The notes beneath the pieces were generated by a model. The model was not told where the DNA came from. It saw only the letters and a list, made by a program, of their open reading frames with translations, and did no database searches. A stretch of 64,000 bases of DNA from Erythrobacter sp. (lineage in GTDB: Bacteria; Pseudomonadota; Alphaproteobacteria; Sphingomonadales; Sphingomonadaceae). The translations under genes and the position numbers were made by a program. The stretch is taken from positions 1 to 64,000 of the forward strand of contig JASBTD010000015.1 in NCBI GenBank assembly GCA_030148605.1, in the 5' to 3' direction. Shown piece after piece: positions 38,387 through 46,622 of the stretch. The first letter of the stretch is position 1, and the number at the start of each line of letters is the position of its first letter.

Positions 38387-38850
38387 GATCTTTCCTTTCT
38401 TATGTTCTTGGCCGTCATGGCGACGTTACCGGGTAATTCGGGCGGGCTTGGCGAAAGGTTACAACGCCGATTTGCCGACCCGCATTTTTCCGGTCGCGTC
38501 GCTTTTGACAGCGCGCTTTCGCGAGAGAGGCGCGGCCGCCGCATATTGGGGGGACAGGGCCGCCACGCCTCGCTCGCTGTGCTCGTCGCCTGAAAGCCGT
38601 GCGTGCTCTGCAGCACTTGGCACCGGCTTTGTGCGCCAATTGGGGGTGGCGCGCGGGCGACTGGCTACCAGGGGGCCGGTTTGGTTCGGGAGGGGGTCCG
38701 GCGGCCTGGTTTGCGGCAGCTAGAGGCGGGAGAGAGGTGTCCTCATCGCTGCTGCAACTGCGAAATAATGTTTCGCTTTGTTGAACACAAATGAGAAAAC
38801 GCGGAGATATGTTGCATAATACGCAACAAAAGAAATACTCTCTGCCGGAA
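38387..38850. other. Gene-poor stretch
   Basis: I see no convincing gene on either strand; the frames present are GC-rich with arginine/glycine-heavy, unrecognisable products. It holds a purine-rich-loop hairpin (38668-38709) and, at 38765-38840, an AT-richer patch with the imperfect palindrome GTTGCATAATACGCAAC (38811-38827). This patch lies downstream of urcA and upstream of the tiny peptide gene on the minus strand. Confidence 0.5.
38668..38709. repeat. Second GC-rich hairpin with GGGAGGG loop
   Basis: Arms CCAGGGGGCCGG (38668-38679) and CCGGCGGCCTGG (38698-38709) pair with two mismatches. The 18-nt loop contains TTCGGGAGGGGG, resembling the loop of the hairpin at 38219-38279. Confidence 0.45.
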
Positions 38851-38888
38851 AAGAAAACCGGCCCCCGCTGCATCCGAGCGAAGGCCGG
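38851..38888 (-). terminator. Rho-independent terminator of the UrcA gene
   Basis: Read on the minus strand, CCGGCC (38888-38883) pairs with GGCCGG (38863-38858), with an inner CGCT/AGCG pair, and is followed by TTTTCTTTT (38857 downwards). It begins about 35 nt after the urcA stop. Confidence 0.85.
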
Positions 38889-38922
38889 CCGGGAGGAAAG
38901 TAATCAGCTCTTTGGAAAGTGC

Positions 38923-39228
38923 TTATTCCGCGCCCATCGCCACATCGCTGCGCGCATCGTTGCGCTCTGCCTGAGCCAGAGCGGCTGCCTTTGCGGTTGC
39001 GACGCAGTCCCAATCGGTCTTCGGCACATTGCGACCCAGCGGGTCACGCACTTCGCACGCACTGCGAACCGCGCGCTCGATACGCTGCTCGAGCGCAGCA
39101 CGGCCAGCTGCGCTGTCAAGATCGACACCTGCGGTTGAAACACGGACTTCAACCACTTGGGTGTCAGCAAGAGCGGGGGTTGCAGCCAATGCCAGCGCGG
39201 CAGCGGCAGATGCAAGAATGATACGCAT
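38923..39228 (-). CDS. UrcA family exported protein
   Basis: This 101-residue exported protein has a signal peptide (MRIILASAAAALALA to ALA). The mature part, VVEVRVSTAGVDLDSAAGRA, then ALEQRIERAVRSACEV and KTDWDCVATAKAAALAQA, follows the UrcA family pattern of two cysteines and a short helical core. UrcA proteins are common in sphingomonads and caulobacters, often in several copies, and their role is unknown. It has a strong terminator and faces guaA across a 228-bp shared promoter region. Confidence 0.85.
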   Translation of the reverse strand: MRIILASAAAALALAATPALADTQVVEVRVSTAGVDLDSAAGRAALEQRIERAVRSACEVRDPLGRNVPKTDWDCVATAKAAALAQAERNDARSDVAMGAE

Positions 39229-39456
39229 GAGATAGTCTCCTTGGATGTTGAGGCCGCATGTGATTACACACGGGTTGCAAGGAGAAACTCATGTTGCACT
39301 GCAGCGTTCCCGATGCTGCAGTTGCGAATAATGCGACAGAAATTGCGTGCAGCGCAACATTGTCGGATCAGCAGATGGCGGCCCATGCCAAGCGGGCGGT
39401 GAATTGTGCCGTGGTCCAGCCTTGCCAGCTAGCCTGCACCTCCTTAACGGGCGCAC
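39229..39456. promoter_or_regulatory. urcA/guaA divergent region with repeated GTTGC palindromes
   Basis: This spacer carries three related 17-nt sites: 39293-39309 (GTTGCACTGCAGCGTTC), 39321-39337 (GTTGCGAATAATGCGAC) and 39342-39358 (ATTGCGTGCAGCGCAAC), the last two 21 nt apart. A fourth, in opposite orientation, is at 38811-38827. Within it, ACTGCAGC (39298-39305) and GCTGCAGT (39315-39322) form a perfect 8-bp hairpin with a 9-nt loop. These could be operators for one dimeric regulator, or an RNA leader of guaA. No gene is seen. Confidence 0.45.
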
Positions 39457-41031
39457 ATGGACCCTACGCAAACTTCCGATTCCATCCTTATCGTCGATTT
39501 TGGTAGCCAGGTGACGCAGCTGATCGCTCGGCGCGTGCGCGAAGCGGGTGTCTATTCCGAAATCGCGCCTTTCAGTGAAGCCGAAAAGGCGTTCCACCGG
39601 ATGCAGCCCAAGGGTATCATCCTGTCCGGCTCGCCTGCCAGCGTGTGCGATGATGACAGCCCGCGTGCGCCGCAAATTCTTTTCGACAGCGGGTTGCCGA
39701 TCCTCGGCATTTGTTACGGCCAGCAGGTGATGAGCAAGCAGCTCGGCGGCGAAGTGCGCCGCGGGCATGAGACGGGGGATGGCGGCGAATTTGGCCGCGC
39801 CTACCTCACGGTCACCAAGTCATGCGCGCTGTTCGATGGCTTGTGGAACGAAGGCGAACGCCACCAGGTGTGGATGAGCCATGGCGACAAGGTGACCGAG
39901 TTTGCACCCGGCTTTGAAATCGTCGCAATCAGCGACGGCGCGCCTTTCGCGGTTATCGCGGACGAAGCGCGGCAATATTACGGCACGCAGTTCCACCCCG
40001 AAGTGGTCCACACGCCCGATGGCGCCAAGCTGCTGGCGAATTTCGTGCACAAGGTGTGCGGGCTTGCGGGCGATTGGACCATGGCCGCCTATCGCGAAAC
40101 CAAGGTCGCGGAAATCCGCGAGCAGGTGGGTGATGGACGTGTGATCTGCGGGCTTTCGGGCGGGGTCGACAGCTCGGTTGCCGCAATCCTGATCCACGAA
40201 GCGATAGGCGATCAGCTCACCTGTGTCTTCGTCGACCATGGCCTCCTGCGTTTGAACGAGCGCGAACAGGTCGAAAGCCTGTTCCGCGATCATTACAACA
40301 TCCCGCTAGTGGTGGTGGATGCAGAGGAACGCTTCATGGCGGGGCTTGCCGGCGTCACTGACCCTGAAAAGAAGCGCAAGTTCATCGGCGCGGAATTCAT
40401 CGCGGTGTTCGAGGAAGAAGCGAACAGACTGGGCGGGGCGGATTTCCTCGCGCAAGGCACGCTTTATCCGGACGTGATCGAGAGCGTATCCTTCACCGGC
40501 GGGCCGAGCGTTACGATCAAGAGCCACCACAATGTCGGCGGCTTACCCGAGCGGATGAACATGAAACTGGTCGAGCCGCTGCGCGAACTGTTCAAGGACG
40601 AAGTGCGCGCGCTGGGCCGCGAACTGGGCCTCAACGAGCAATTCGTCGGTCGTCACCCGTTCCCGGGGCCGGGCCTCGCGATCCGCATCCCCGGCGAAGT
40701 GTCAAAAGAGCGCTGCGATATCCTGCGCAAGGCGGACGCGATTTATCTCGAGGAAATCCGCAACGCGGGCCTCTATGATGCGATCTGGCAGGCATTTGCC
40801 GTGCTGCTGCCGGTCAAGACCGTCGGCGTGATGGGCGACGGGCGCACCTATGACTCGGTCTGCGGCCTGCGCGCGGTGACCAGCACCGATGGCATGACCG
40901 CCGATGTCTATCCTTTTGACGCCAGCTTCCTGACCCAATGCGCGACGCGCATCGTCAATGAAGTGCAAGGCATCAACCGCGTGGTCTATGACTATACATC
41001 AAAACCGCCGGGCACGATCGAATGGGAATAG
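39457..41031 (+). CDS. guaA: GMP synthase (glutamine-hydrolysing)
   Basis: GuaA turns XMP into GMP in purine synthesis. The 524-residue protein has the class I amidotransferase domain first ([20 protein letters not shown], nucleophile cysteine in [11 protein letters not shown], His-Glu in [11 protein letters not shown]), then the ATP-pyrophosphatase domain ([20 protein letters not shown]) and the dimerisation domain ending [13 protein letters not shown]. All key residues are present and the length is standard. It appears monocistronic. Confidence 0.97.
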   Translation: MDPTQTSDSILIVDFGSQVTQLIARRVREAGVYSEIAPFSEAEKAFHRMQPKGIILSGSPASVCDDDSPRAPQILFDSGLPILGICYGQQVMSKQLGGEVRRGHETGDGGEFGRAYLTVTKSCALFDGLWNEGERHQVWMSHGDKVTEFAPGFEIVAISDGAPFAVIADEARQYYGTQFHPEVVHTPDGAKLLANFVHKVCGLAGDWTMAAYRETKVAEIREQVGDGRVICGLSGGVDSSVAAILIHEAIGDQLTCVFVDHGLLRLNEREQVESLFRDHYNIPLVVVDAEERFMAGLAGVTDPEKKRKFIGAEFIAVFEEEANRLGGADFLAQGTLYPDVIESVSFTGGPSVTIKSHHNVGGLPERMNMKLVEPLRELFKDEVRALGRELGLNEQFVGRHPFPGPGLAIRIPGEVSKERCDILRKADAIYLEEIRNAGLYDAIWQAFAVLLPVKTVGVMGDGRTYDSVCGLRAVTSTDGMTADVYPFDASFLTQCATRIVNEVQGINRVVYDYTSKPPGTIEWE

Positions 41032-41148
41032 GCTCGGCGACTGCTCGACCCTCCACTTGAACCTCGCACCATTCGTCGAAACCTGCTTTCGTTGTTCCTT
41101 CGCGCGCTTTAGCTTCAATCTCATCCGTTCGTTGAGAGGGGCTGATCG

Positions 41149-41688
41149 ATGCGAATCCGCTGTTTGCTTGCCGTGGCGCTTTTTGCGCTGCCCGCTGCCA
41201 CACTTGCGCAGGACGTTGAAGCAGGAGAGCCCGTTTGCCGTACCGGCGATATCGCCAAGAGCCTGGACTTCTGGGTCGGCGAATGGCGGGTCGTCTCGCG
41301 CGACGAAACAACCGAGTACGGCACAAACCGGATCGAGCGCGTGCTGGATGGCTGCGCGGTGTTCGAACACTGGCGGTCGCAACGCGGCGGCGAAGGCAAA
41401 TCGCTCTTCTATTTCGATGCCCATGAGCAGGAATGGACTCAGGTCTGGGTTACGCCCGATACGACGCGCCCCGGTGGGCTGAAGGTCAAGCATCTGGTCG
41501 CCCGCTTCGGGGATGGCGGCGTACGCTTCCAGGGCAGCTATTCTTCGCATGAAGGACGCATGGTGCTTGATCGCACGACGCTGACGCCCGAAGCCGATGG
41601 CAAGGTACGGCAATTAATCGAAGTGAGTCTTGACGGAGGCGAGAGCTGGGAAATGACCTTCGATGCCACTTATGTACCGGTGGAGTGA
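41149..41688 (+). CDS. Exported hypothetical protein, DUF1579/lipocalin-like
   Basis: This 179-residue secreted protein has a signal peptide (LLAVALFALPAATLAQ). The mature part starts with KSLDFWVGEWRVVSRDE, then GTNRIERVLDGCAVFEHWRS, KSLFYFDAHEQEWTQVWV and LDGGESWEMTFDATYVPVE, a pattern of repeated beta strands resembling DUF1579-type proteins. It probably forms a small beta barrel that binds a hydrophobic ligand, but the function is unknown. GAGAGGGG precedes ATG 41149. It converges on the TetR gene with a 7-bp gap. Confidence 0.7.
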   Translation: MRIRCLLAVALFALPAATLAQDVEAGEPVCRTGDIAKSLDFWVGEWRVVSRDETTEYGTNRIERVLDGCAVFEHWRSQRGGEGKSLFYFDAHEQEWTQVWVTPDTTRPGGLKVKHLVARFGDGGVRFQGSYSSHEGRMVLDRTTLTPEADGKVRQLIEVSLDGGESWEMTFDATYVPVE

Positions 41689-41695
41689 TCTCAGC

Positions 41696-42328
41696 CTAAG
41701 CCGCCGCTTTCACTTCTTCATCGATCCGTTCAATCCCATCGCGGATTGTGCGTGTGGCGTCTGCATCCAGCCGGTGCTCGAACAGCGTCAGATGCTGCAG
41801 CAGCGTCCTGCGAACAGCCCCATCCGGTTCGGCGAGTTCAGTGAAGTACTCGAGGCCGTAGCGCAGGATGATGGTAGCATTGGCCGCGAGCTCTGACAGG
41901 CGGTCTATCGGCCAGTCGAGCAATCCGCGCTCCACCATCGCTGCCAGATGCTGCGCGATCTGCGCCTCGGAGCGACGCAGCCATTCAGGAATCTTCATCG
42001 CCAGCACAGGGACAGGTTCGTGATGATGCGGGCTGTCGCGATAGAGAAAGCGATAGCGGCGTTGCTCGCGCACCAATGCCTCAAGCCAGCGGGCGTAAGA
42101 CGCGGCAGGGTCAGACGGATCCGGCGGCACCGCCATGCGCTCTTCGATCTCGGCGCTGAATTCATCAGCGATGGCGGCAAGCAGCTCGCGCTTGGTCTTG
42201 AAGTGATACCACAGATTGCCTTCGGAAATCCCGCAAGCCTCCGCCAGCGCGGCGGTGGTCACCGCGCCATAGCCTTCGCGATTGAACAGCGCGCGCGCGG
42301 TCAGAACGATTCTGTCGCGCGTCTTCAT
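41696..42328 (-). CDS. TetR family regulator, cotranscribed with CYP153
   Basis: This 210-residue repressor has an N-terminal TetR HTH: RIVLTARALFNREGYGAVTT, then ALAEACGISEGNLWYHFKTK, a textbook match including the WYHFK end. The C-terminal ligand domain has LVREQRRYRFLYRDSPHHHE. The start ATG shares one base with the P450 stop (TGATG at 42326-42330), so both are made from one message. A perfect 18-bp palindrome at the P450 promoter (43607-43624) is the natural candidate for its operator, giving a self-regulated hydroxylase unit. This link is inferred from position. Confidence 0.9.
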   Translation of the reverse strand: MKTRDRIVLTARALFNREGYGAVTTAALAEACGISEGNLWYHFKTKRELLAAIADEFSAEIEERMAVPPDPSDPAASYARWLEALVREQRRYRFLYRDSPHHHEPVPVLAMKIPEWLRRSEAQIAQHLAAMVERGLLDWPIDRLSELAANATIILRYGLEYFTELAEPDGAVRRTLLQHLTLFEHRLDADATRTIRDGIERIDEEVKAAA

Positions 42329-43578
42329 CAGTAGCGCGACAGTTCGACCTGCATGCTCTTGTAGCCATGGACGAAGCATGCCGGCACGCGTACCGGCTCT
42401 TCCAGCACATTCACGCGCAAACGGCGCTTGGCCATTTCCTCAAGCAGGGTGACAAGCTGCAGCTCGGCGACACGTGCACCCACACAGCGGTGGATGCCAT
42501 AGCCAAAGCTTAAGTGACGCCGCGCATTGTGGCGATCCACCTTGATCGCTTCGCCATCTTCGAAAATCTCCTCGTCGCGATTGGCCGAGAGGTACCACAT
42601 CACCACCTTGTCGCCTGTCTTCATCATCGGACCGAACATGTCGGTGTCTTCCGCGACTGTGCGCCGCATGTGCGCCAGCGGGGTCTGCCAGCGGATGATT
42701 TCCTGCACAGCGTTGGGGATGAGATCGGGGTTCTGTTCCAGCTTGGCGCGCTCATCCGGATATTGGCTGAGCCCATAGGCATAGCCTGACATCGAGTTGC
42801 GCGTGGTGTCATTGCCGCCCACGATCAAGAGGATAAGATTGCCGATGGTCTCTTCCGGGCTCATGTCCTTCATGGCGTCAGACTGCAACATCACGCTGAT
42901 CAGATCCTTGCCGGGATTAGCGAGGCGTTCTTGCCACAGGGCGGCAAAGGCAGCGCCCATTTCCTGCATCTTGGCAAGCCGCAGTTCGACGTTTCCGTCA
43001 TCCTTGATCAGCTCCACATCGCCGCCATAGTTGGACCATTCGGTAAGCTTGTTGCGCTCTTCCCAGGGGAAATCGAACAGTTTGGCCAGCATGCCGGTGG
43101 TGAGCTCGATGGAGACTTTCTCCACCCAGTCGAACGGTTCGCCAATGGGCAGCGAATCCAGCACCTCAGCGGTGCGTTGTTGCACTTCGTCTTTCATTTC
43201 GGCGACTTCCGAAGGGCCGAAACTGGGCGCCACGGTGCGCCGCTGGCCGGTATGCTGCGGCGGATCCATGGCGATGAACATCGGTTCGCGCATGTTGTAC
43301 TTTTCCAGCAGCGCGGGATCGCCGGAGATGGCAATGCCGCCCTTGTCCCACTGTGAAGAGAATATCTTGGGCAGTGCTTCGATATGCTGGATCGGCTTGT
43401 ATTTGCTGACTGACCAATAGGGCCCGAATTCGCTATCCGGCACCCACTGGATCGGGGCATGCTCGCGCAACTGGCGGAATGGTTCTTGCCAGCGATCTTC
43501 AGCGTAGAGTTCTTTGCGCGAAACATCGATCGGATCGATGCTCGACGGTTTGACGGACAAATCGGCTGCTGTTGCCAT
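42328..43578 (-). CDS. Cytochrome P450, CYP153-like alkane/terminal hydroxylase
   Basis: This 416-residue soluble P450 has the oxygen-activation helix NLILLIVGGNDTTRNSMSGY, the ExxR helix in NAVQEIIRWQ and the heme loop LSFGYGIHRCVGARVAELQL with Cys365. The GGNDTTRNSM wording and the heme-loop sequence resemble CYP153, which hydroxylates the end carbon of medium-chain alkanes or fatty acids and needs a ferredoxin and reductase. Those partners are not in the window. It is followed by its TetR gene and preceded by a palindromic operator 29 nt before the start codon. Confidence 0.9.
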   Translation of the reverse strand: MATAADLSVKPSSIDPIDVSRKELYAEDRWQEPFRQLREHAPIQWVPDSEFGPYWSVSKYKPIQHIEALPKIFSSQWDKGGIAISGDPALLEKYNMREPMFIAMDPPQHTGQRRTVAPSFGPSEVAEMKDEVQQRTAEVLDSLPIGEPFDWVEKVSIELTTGMLAKLFDFPWEERNKLTEWSNYGGDVELIKDDGNVELRLAKMQEMGAAFAALWQERLANPGKDLISVMLQSDAMKDMSPEETIGNLILLIVGGNDTTRNSMSGYAYGLSQYPDERAKLEQNPDLIPNAVQEIIRWQTPLAHMRRTVAEDTDMFGPMMKTGDKVVMWYLSANRDEEIFEDGEAIKVDRHNARRHLSFGYGIHRCVGARVAELQLVTLLEEMAKRRLRVNVLEEPVRVPACFVHGYKSMQVELSRY

Positions 43579-43606
43579 TGCAAGAATCTCCCTCCCAGAC
43601 CCGTAA

Positions 43607-43624
43607 TTAGGGTAAATACCCTAA
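43607..43624. promoter_or_regulatory. Perfect 18-bp palindromic operator at the CYP153 promoter
   Basis: Arms TTAGGGTA (43607-43614) and TACCCTAA (43617-43624) with an AA spacer. Size and symmetry fit a TetR-family dimer. It lies just upstream of the P450 ribosome site, in a good place to block transcription. Confidence 0.75.
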
Positions 43625-43673
43625 AATATGGAGGCGAGCAATAGCGGGCTTGCGCCATGCTTGTTCAGGCGAA

Positions 43674-43743
43674 GTCTTGCCGGGACCCGGGAGGGACCGC
43701 CGAGCGCCTCTCGGGGGTTAAGCGGGGAGGGCCCCGGCAAGAC
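43674..43743. repeat. Third long hairpin with GGGAGGG at the loop edge
   Basis: Arms GTCTTGCCGGGACCC (43674-43688) and GGGCCCCGGCAAGAC (43729-43743) pair over 15 positions with one mismatch. The 40-nt loop starts GGGAGGG and holds an inner CCGAG/CTCGG stem. It follows the SDR stop on the minus strand, with a 6-bp hairpin (CCAGTC-TGTG-GACTGG) in between, and may terminate that message. Confidence 0.6.
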
Positions 43744-43772
43744 CACAAGCGGGCCAGTCTGTGGACTGGAGG

Positions 43773-44519
43773 TCAGACCTGGCCCATTCCTCCGTCAGCG
43801 GCATACTCGCAGCCGGTGACGAAGCTTGCTGCATCGGAAAGCAGGAACGCGATCACCTCGGCAACTTCGGCTGGCGTGCCTGTGCGGCCCAGCGGCACCA
43901 TGGCCTTGAAGCCGTCAATGGCTTGCTGCACCGCTTCTGGCGGCAAGCCCAGCCGCGCCATGGCCTCGGTTGGAATGGCGCCGGGAGACACGCTGTTGAC
44001 TCTGATGCCATCCGGCGCGAGCTCGGCAGCGAGGATGCGGGTGAGTGACCGCAAGGCGGCTTTCATCGGACCATAGACAGACATGCCTGTCATCCCGCGA
44101 TGCCCGGCAGGCGAGCCCATGAAGATGATCGAGCCGCCGTGCCGCAGCCGCGGCAACGCCGCTTGCGCTGCAAAGTAGGCACCGCGCAGGTTGCAATGGA
44201 CCTGCTCATCGAACAGGTCCTCGCTTGTTTCCGCGAAGGGCCTGATGGTTGCCGATCCGACTGACAGGACCACGCCGTCGATCGGCTGTGACGGGTCTCC
44301 CGCTTCCGAGATGAAGCGTCGCACTGCCTCCAGATCGGCCATTTCCACCGCAGCTCCGCTTGCCATCGGGCCAAGTTCTGAAAGCGCGCGCGAAAGCTTG
44401 GCGGCATCGCGGCCTGTGATCGCGACCCTTGCGCCGCGCTCGATCAACAGACTGGCTGCGGCAAAGCCCAGCCCACTGTTCCCGCCGAGAATGGCGAGTG
44501 TCTTTCCGGTAAATGGCAT
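43773..44519 (-). CDS. Short-chain dehydrogenase/reductase
   Basis: This 248-residue classical SDR is an NAD(P)-dependent alcohol/ketone oxidoreductase. The cofactor motif is LAILGGNSGLGFAAA, the catalytic serine is in IIFMGSPAGHRG, and Tyr/Lys are in SVYGPMKAALRSL, followed by PDGIRVNSVSPGAI. The end TGCEYAADGGMGQV is standard. An operator-like GGTGCA-N4-TGCACC lies 95 nt before the start, matching a site at the adjacent LysR gene, so the LysR protein probably controls it. The substrate is unknown. Confidence 0.9.
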   Translation of the reverse strand: MPFTGKTLAILGGNSGLGFAAASLLIERGARVAITGRDAAKLSRALSELGPMASGAAVEMADLEAVRRFISEAGDPSQPIDGVVLSVGSATIRPFAETSEDLFDEQVHCNLRGAYFAAQAALPRLRHGGSIIFMGSPAGHRGMTGMSVYGPMKAALRSLTRILAAELAPDGIRVNSVSPGAIPTEAMARLGLPPEAVQQAIDGFKAMVPLGRTGTPAEVAEVIAFLLSDAASFVTGCEYAADGGMGQV

Positions 44520-44613
44520 CGTGATCCTCGCTACATACTGCCGATGCGGCTGTGTCTGCGCAGGAAGATAGCGTTCGGATTTGCGTTGCTAAGGGCCAAT
44601 AGTGGAACTCGCT

Positions 44614-44629
44614 GGTGCAGGAATGCACC
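44614..44629. promoter_or_regulatory. LysR-type operator upstream of the SDR gene
   Basis: Perfect palindrome GGTGCA (44614-44619), spacer GGAA, TGCACC (44624-44629). The same 6-4-6 core occurs in a longer palindrome at 45545-45564 by the LysR start. Confidence 0.65.
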
Positions 44630-44637
44630 GGCAATTG

Positions 44638-45534
44638 TTATGCGGCTGACAGGTCTCCCGCCACCAGCCTGCTGTGCTGCTCCACCGCTTCGCTGATAAA
44701 GCGCACGCAAAGCCGCACGCGCTCGGTCTCTTTCAGCTTGGGGTGCGTCAGCACCCAGCCCTGCCGATCCTGATAGGGCGGCTTGCCCAGCACGCGCTCA
44801 AGCCCCGGCTCATGGTCGCCGACAAAGCACGGCAGGATCGCCATGCCCAGACCGGCCTTGGCGGCTTCGACCTGAGCGAGTGGATCGGGGCAATCATGCC
44901 ACACACTGCATTTCGGGAAGGGCGTATTGCCAACCCATTTGGGCATATCTTCCCCGTCCCCCCAACCGATCCAGCTGGCAGTCGGCGCCTCGCCATCGAA
45001 CCGGTGCGCCGCGATATATTGAGGCGTGGCGTAGACCGCATCGGCAAATCGCGGCAAGCGCCGGCCGAACAGATAAGGGTCCGGCTTTTCCTGGAAGCGG
45101 ATCGCGATATCGGCATCGCGCCGCGACAGGTCCGACAGCGCATAGGTAGACACGATCTCCAGCCTGATATCGGGGTAAAGCGCCGCAAACTCGGCCAGGT
45201 GCGGGATGATCAGCCGCTGCGCAAAGATCGGCGACATCGTTACTCTGACAGTGCCGGAAAGCCGCGTGTCCTGCCCGAAAACTTCGCGCTGAAGCCGCAG
45301 AATCTCCGTCTCTGCACGTTCTGCCGAAGGCAAGGCCGCGCGGCCGACATCAGTCAGCACGAAACCATCAGGGCCGCGATCGAACAGGCGCGCGCCCAGA
45401 TCGCCTTCCAGCTCGGCCAGCCGCCGCGAAACGGTTGAATGGCTGATCCGCAGCAGATCCGCCGCAGCCCGAACCGATCGACCGCGATGCACGGCCAGAA
45501 AAATCCGCAATTGCCCCCAGTCCAGATCGCGCAT
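44638..45534 (-). CDS. LysR family transcriptional regulator
   Basis: This 298-residue LTTR has the N-terminal winged HTH LRIFLAVHRGRSVRAAADLL then RISHSTVSRRLAELEGDLGA, and a periplasmic-binding-like ligand domain (RVTMSPIFAQRLIIPHLAEF, AKAGLGMAILPCFVGD). ATG 45534 has AAAGGG 7 nt upstream. A 20-bp palindrome overlaps that ribosome site, so the gene is probably self-repressed. The next gene downstream on the same strand is the SDR with the same operator core, which identifies a likely target. Confidence 0.92.
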   Translation of the reverse strand: MRDLDWGQLRIFLAVHRGRSVRAAADLLRISHSTVSRRLAELEGDLGARLFDRGPDGFVLTDVGRAALPSAERAETEILRLQREVFGQDTRLSGTVRVTMSPIFAQRLIIPHLAEFAALYPDIRLEIVSTYALSDLSRRDADIAIRFQEKPDPYLFGRRLPRFADAVYATPQYIAAHRFDGEAPTASWIGWGDGEDMPKWVGNTPFPKCSVWHDCPDPLAQVEAAKAGLGMAILPCFVGDHEPGLERVLGKPPYQDRQGWVLTHPKLKETERVRLCVRFISEAVEQHSRLVAGDLSAA

Positions 45535-45544
45535 GGCAAGCCCT

Positions 45545-45564
45545 TTGGTGCAAAGATGCACCAA
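45545..45564. promoter_or_regulatory. Palindromic operator at the LysR gene start
   Basis: Perfect arms TTGGTGCA (45545-45552) and TGCACCAA (45557-45564) with spacer AAGA. A further half site TGCACC is at 45578-45583. It touches the ribosome site of the LysR gene and is about 88 nt upstream of the divergent DUF427 gene. Confidence 0.7.
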
Positions 45565-45651
45565 GAGGTTTCAAAAGTGCACCTTCTGTCTCGAAAATAG
45601 ATTGGCTAACTTCAATCTCCACAGCCCGCAATGAAAATCACGGATCGCAAC

Positions 45652-46086
45652 ATGAACCACCCTGCCAAATCCGGTGCCGTCAGTCCTGGAACCCGGGCCC
45701 GTGAATGGCCCGGTGCCGTTTTCAATCCGGCCGACTCGTCTCATTTCATGGTCGTAAAGCCGCATGCCGGCCGCGTTCGCGCGTGGTGGGGCAAGCATCT
45801 GCTATGCGATACGGTGAAGGCGGTGCTTGTGCAGGAGGTTGGCAGCACCTTCTACCTCCCGCGCTATTACATCTCGCTTCATGAAATCCAGCCGCCGCTG
45901 GAACCGCTCGCGCGGCGCACGATCTGCCCGCTCAAGGGCGAGGCGCAATATTTCGCGCTCGAAGGCGAGGAAATCGGCTGGGTCTACCAAACCTTTGATT
46001 TCGCAAGCGTTCTCGAACGCCGGATATCGTTCTGGGACGCGCAGCTGACCATCGAACTTTCCCCTCCCCGTTCCCCCAATTCATAG
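45652..46086 (+). CDS. DUF427 domain protein
   Basis: This 144-residue protein carries the DUF427 fold, a small beta-barrel-like domain of unknown function. Diagnostic pieces are VRAWWGKHLLCDTVKAVLV, TFYLPRYYISLHEI and RRTICPLKGEAQYFAL, the last being the conserved TxCPxKGxAxY segment. ATG 45652 is preferred (GGATCG before it); an in-frame ATG at 45631 would add 7 residues. It is divergent from the LysR gene and 13 bp ahead of an SRPBCC gene, probably one operon. Confidence 0.8.
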   Translation: MNHPAKSGAVSPGTRAREWPGAVFNPADSSHFMVVKPHAGRVRAWWGKHLLCDTVKAVLVQEVGSTFYLPRYYISLHEIQPPLEPLARRTICPLKGEAQYFALEGEEIGWVYQTFDFASVLERRISFWDAQLTIELSPPRSPNS

Positions 46087-46099
46087 AGAAAGGCACACC

Positions 46100-46555
46100 A
46101 TGAAACCGCTTGTAGTCAAAAGAACTGTAAATGCTCCGATCGAGAATGTCTGGCGCGTGTGGGACAGTTTCGGCGACATTCACCGCTTCCATCCCGGGCT
46201 GGAGAATTCCTATCTGATCGAAAAGAGCGAGCCGACCGGTAAGGGTGCGCGCCGCCGCTGCGACTTTACCGGCGGCAAGAACTATATTCTGGAAGAGCTG
46301 GTAGGCTATGATCCGCAGGGCAAGATGGTGGTCAAGATCTATGACGGCAACATCCCGCTCAAGGAAGCCTATGTGACCTTCACTTTCCGGCGTGTGAGCG
46401 CGCAAGCGACGGAGATCTCTGCCTCAGCGGAATTCACGCCCAAGTTCGGCCCGCTCGGCGCCTTGCTGCGCCCGCTTATGCGCATGCAGCTGGGCAAGGG
46501 GCTGGAAGACCTGCTGCGCGGCAACGCCGAATATATGGAAGCCGTACCGGCTTAG
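46100..46555 (+). CDS. SRPBCC family (polyketide cyclase/START-like) protein
   Basis: This 151-residue protein has a helix-grip hydrophobic-ligand pocket. The start KPLVVKRTVNAPIENVWRVW, then DSFGDIHRFHPGLENSYLI and the long C-terminal helix LMRMQLGKGLEDLLRGNAEY are standard SRPBCC landmarks. Such proteins bind lipids, aromatic compounds or polyketides, sometimes with cyclase activity. AGAAAGG lies before ATG 46100. It is cotranscribed with the DUF427 gene, and both may answer to the divergent LysR regulator. Confidence 0.85.
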   Translation: MKPLVVKRTVNAPIENVWRVWDSFGDIHRFHPGLENSYLIEKSEPTGKGARRRCDFTGGKNYILEELVGYDPQGKMVVKIYDGNIPLKEAYVTFTFRRVSAQATEISASAEFTPKFGPLGALLRPLMRMQLGKGLEDLLRGNAEYMEAVPA

Positions 46556-46622
46556 GTCGCGAGCCATCCGGACTGGCCGCTGACACCTGTCGCGGCCTTG
46601 CGGCGGGGGCGGCATTGGCTAT

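Noticed and set aside
38415-38873. Possible 152-residue minus-strand gene in the gene-poor stretch
   Set aside because: Arginine/proline-rich product without a ribosome site or family; it also runs through the urcA terminator.
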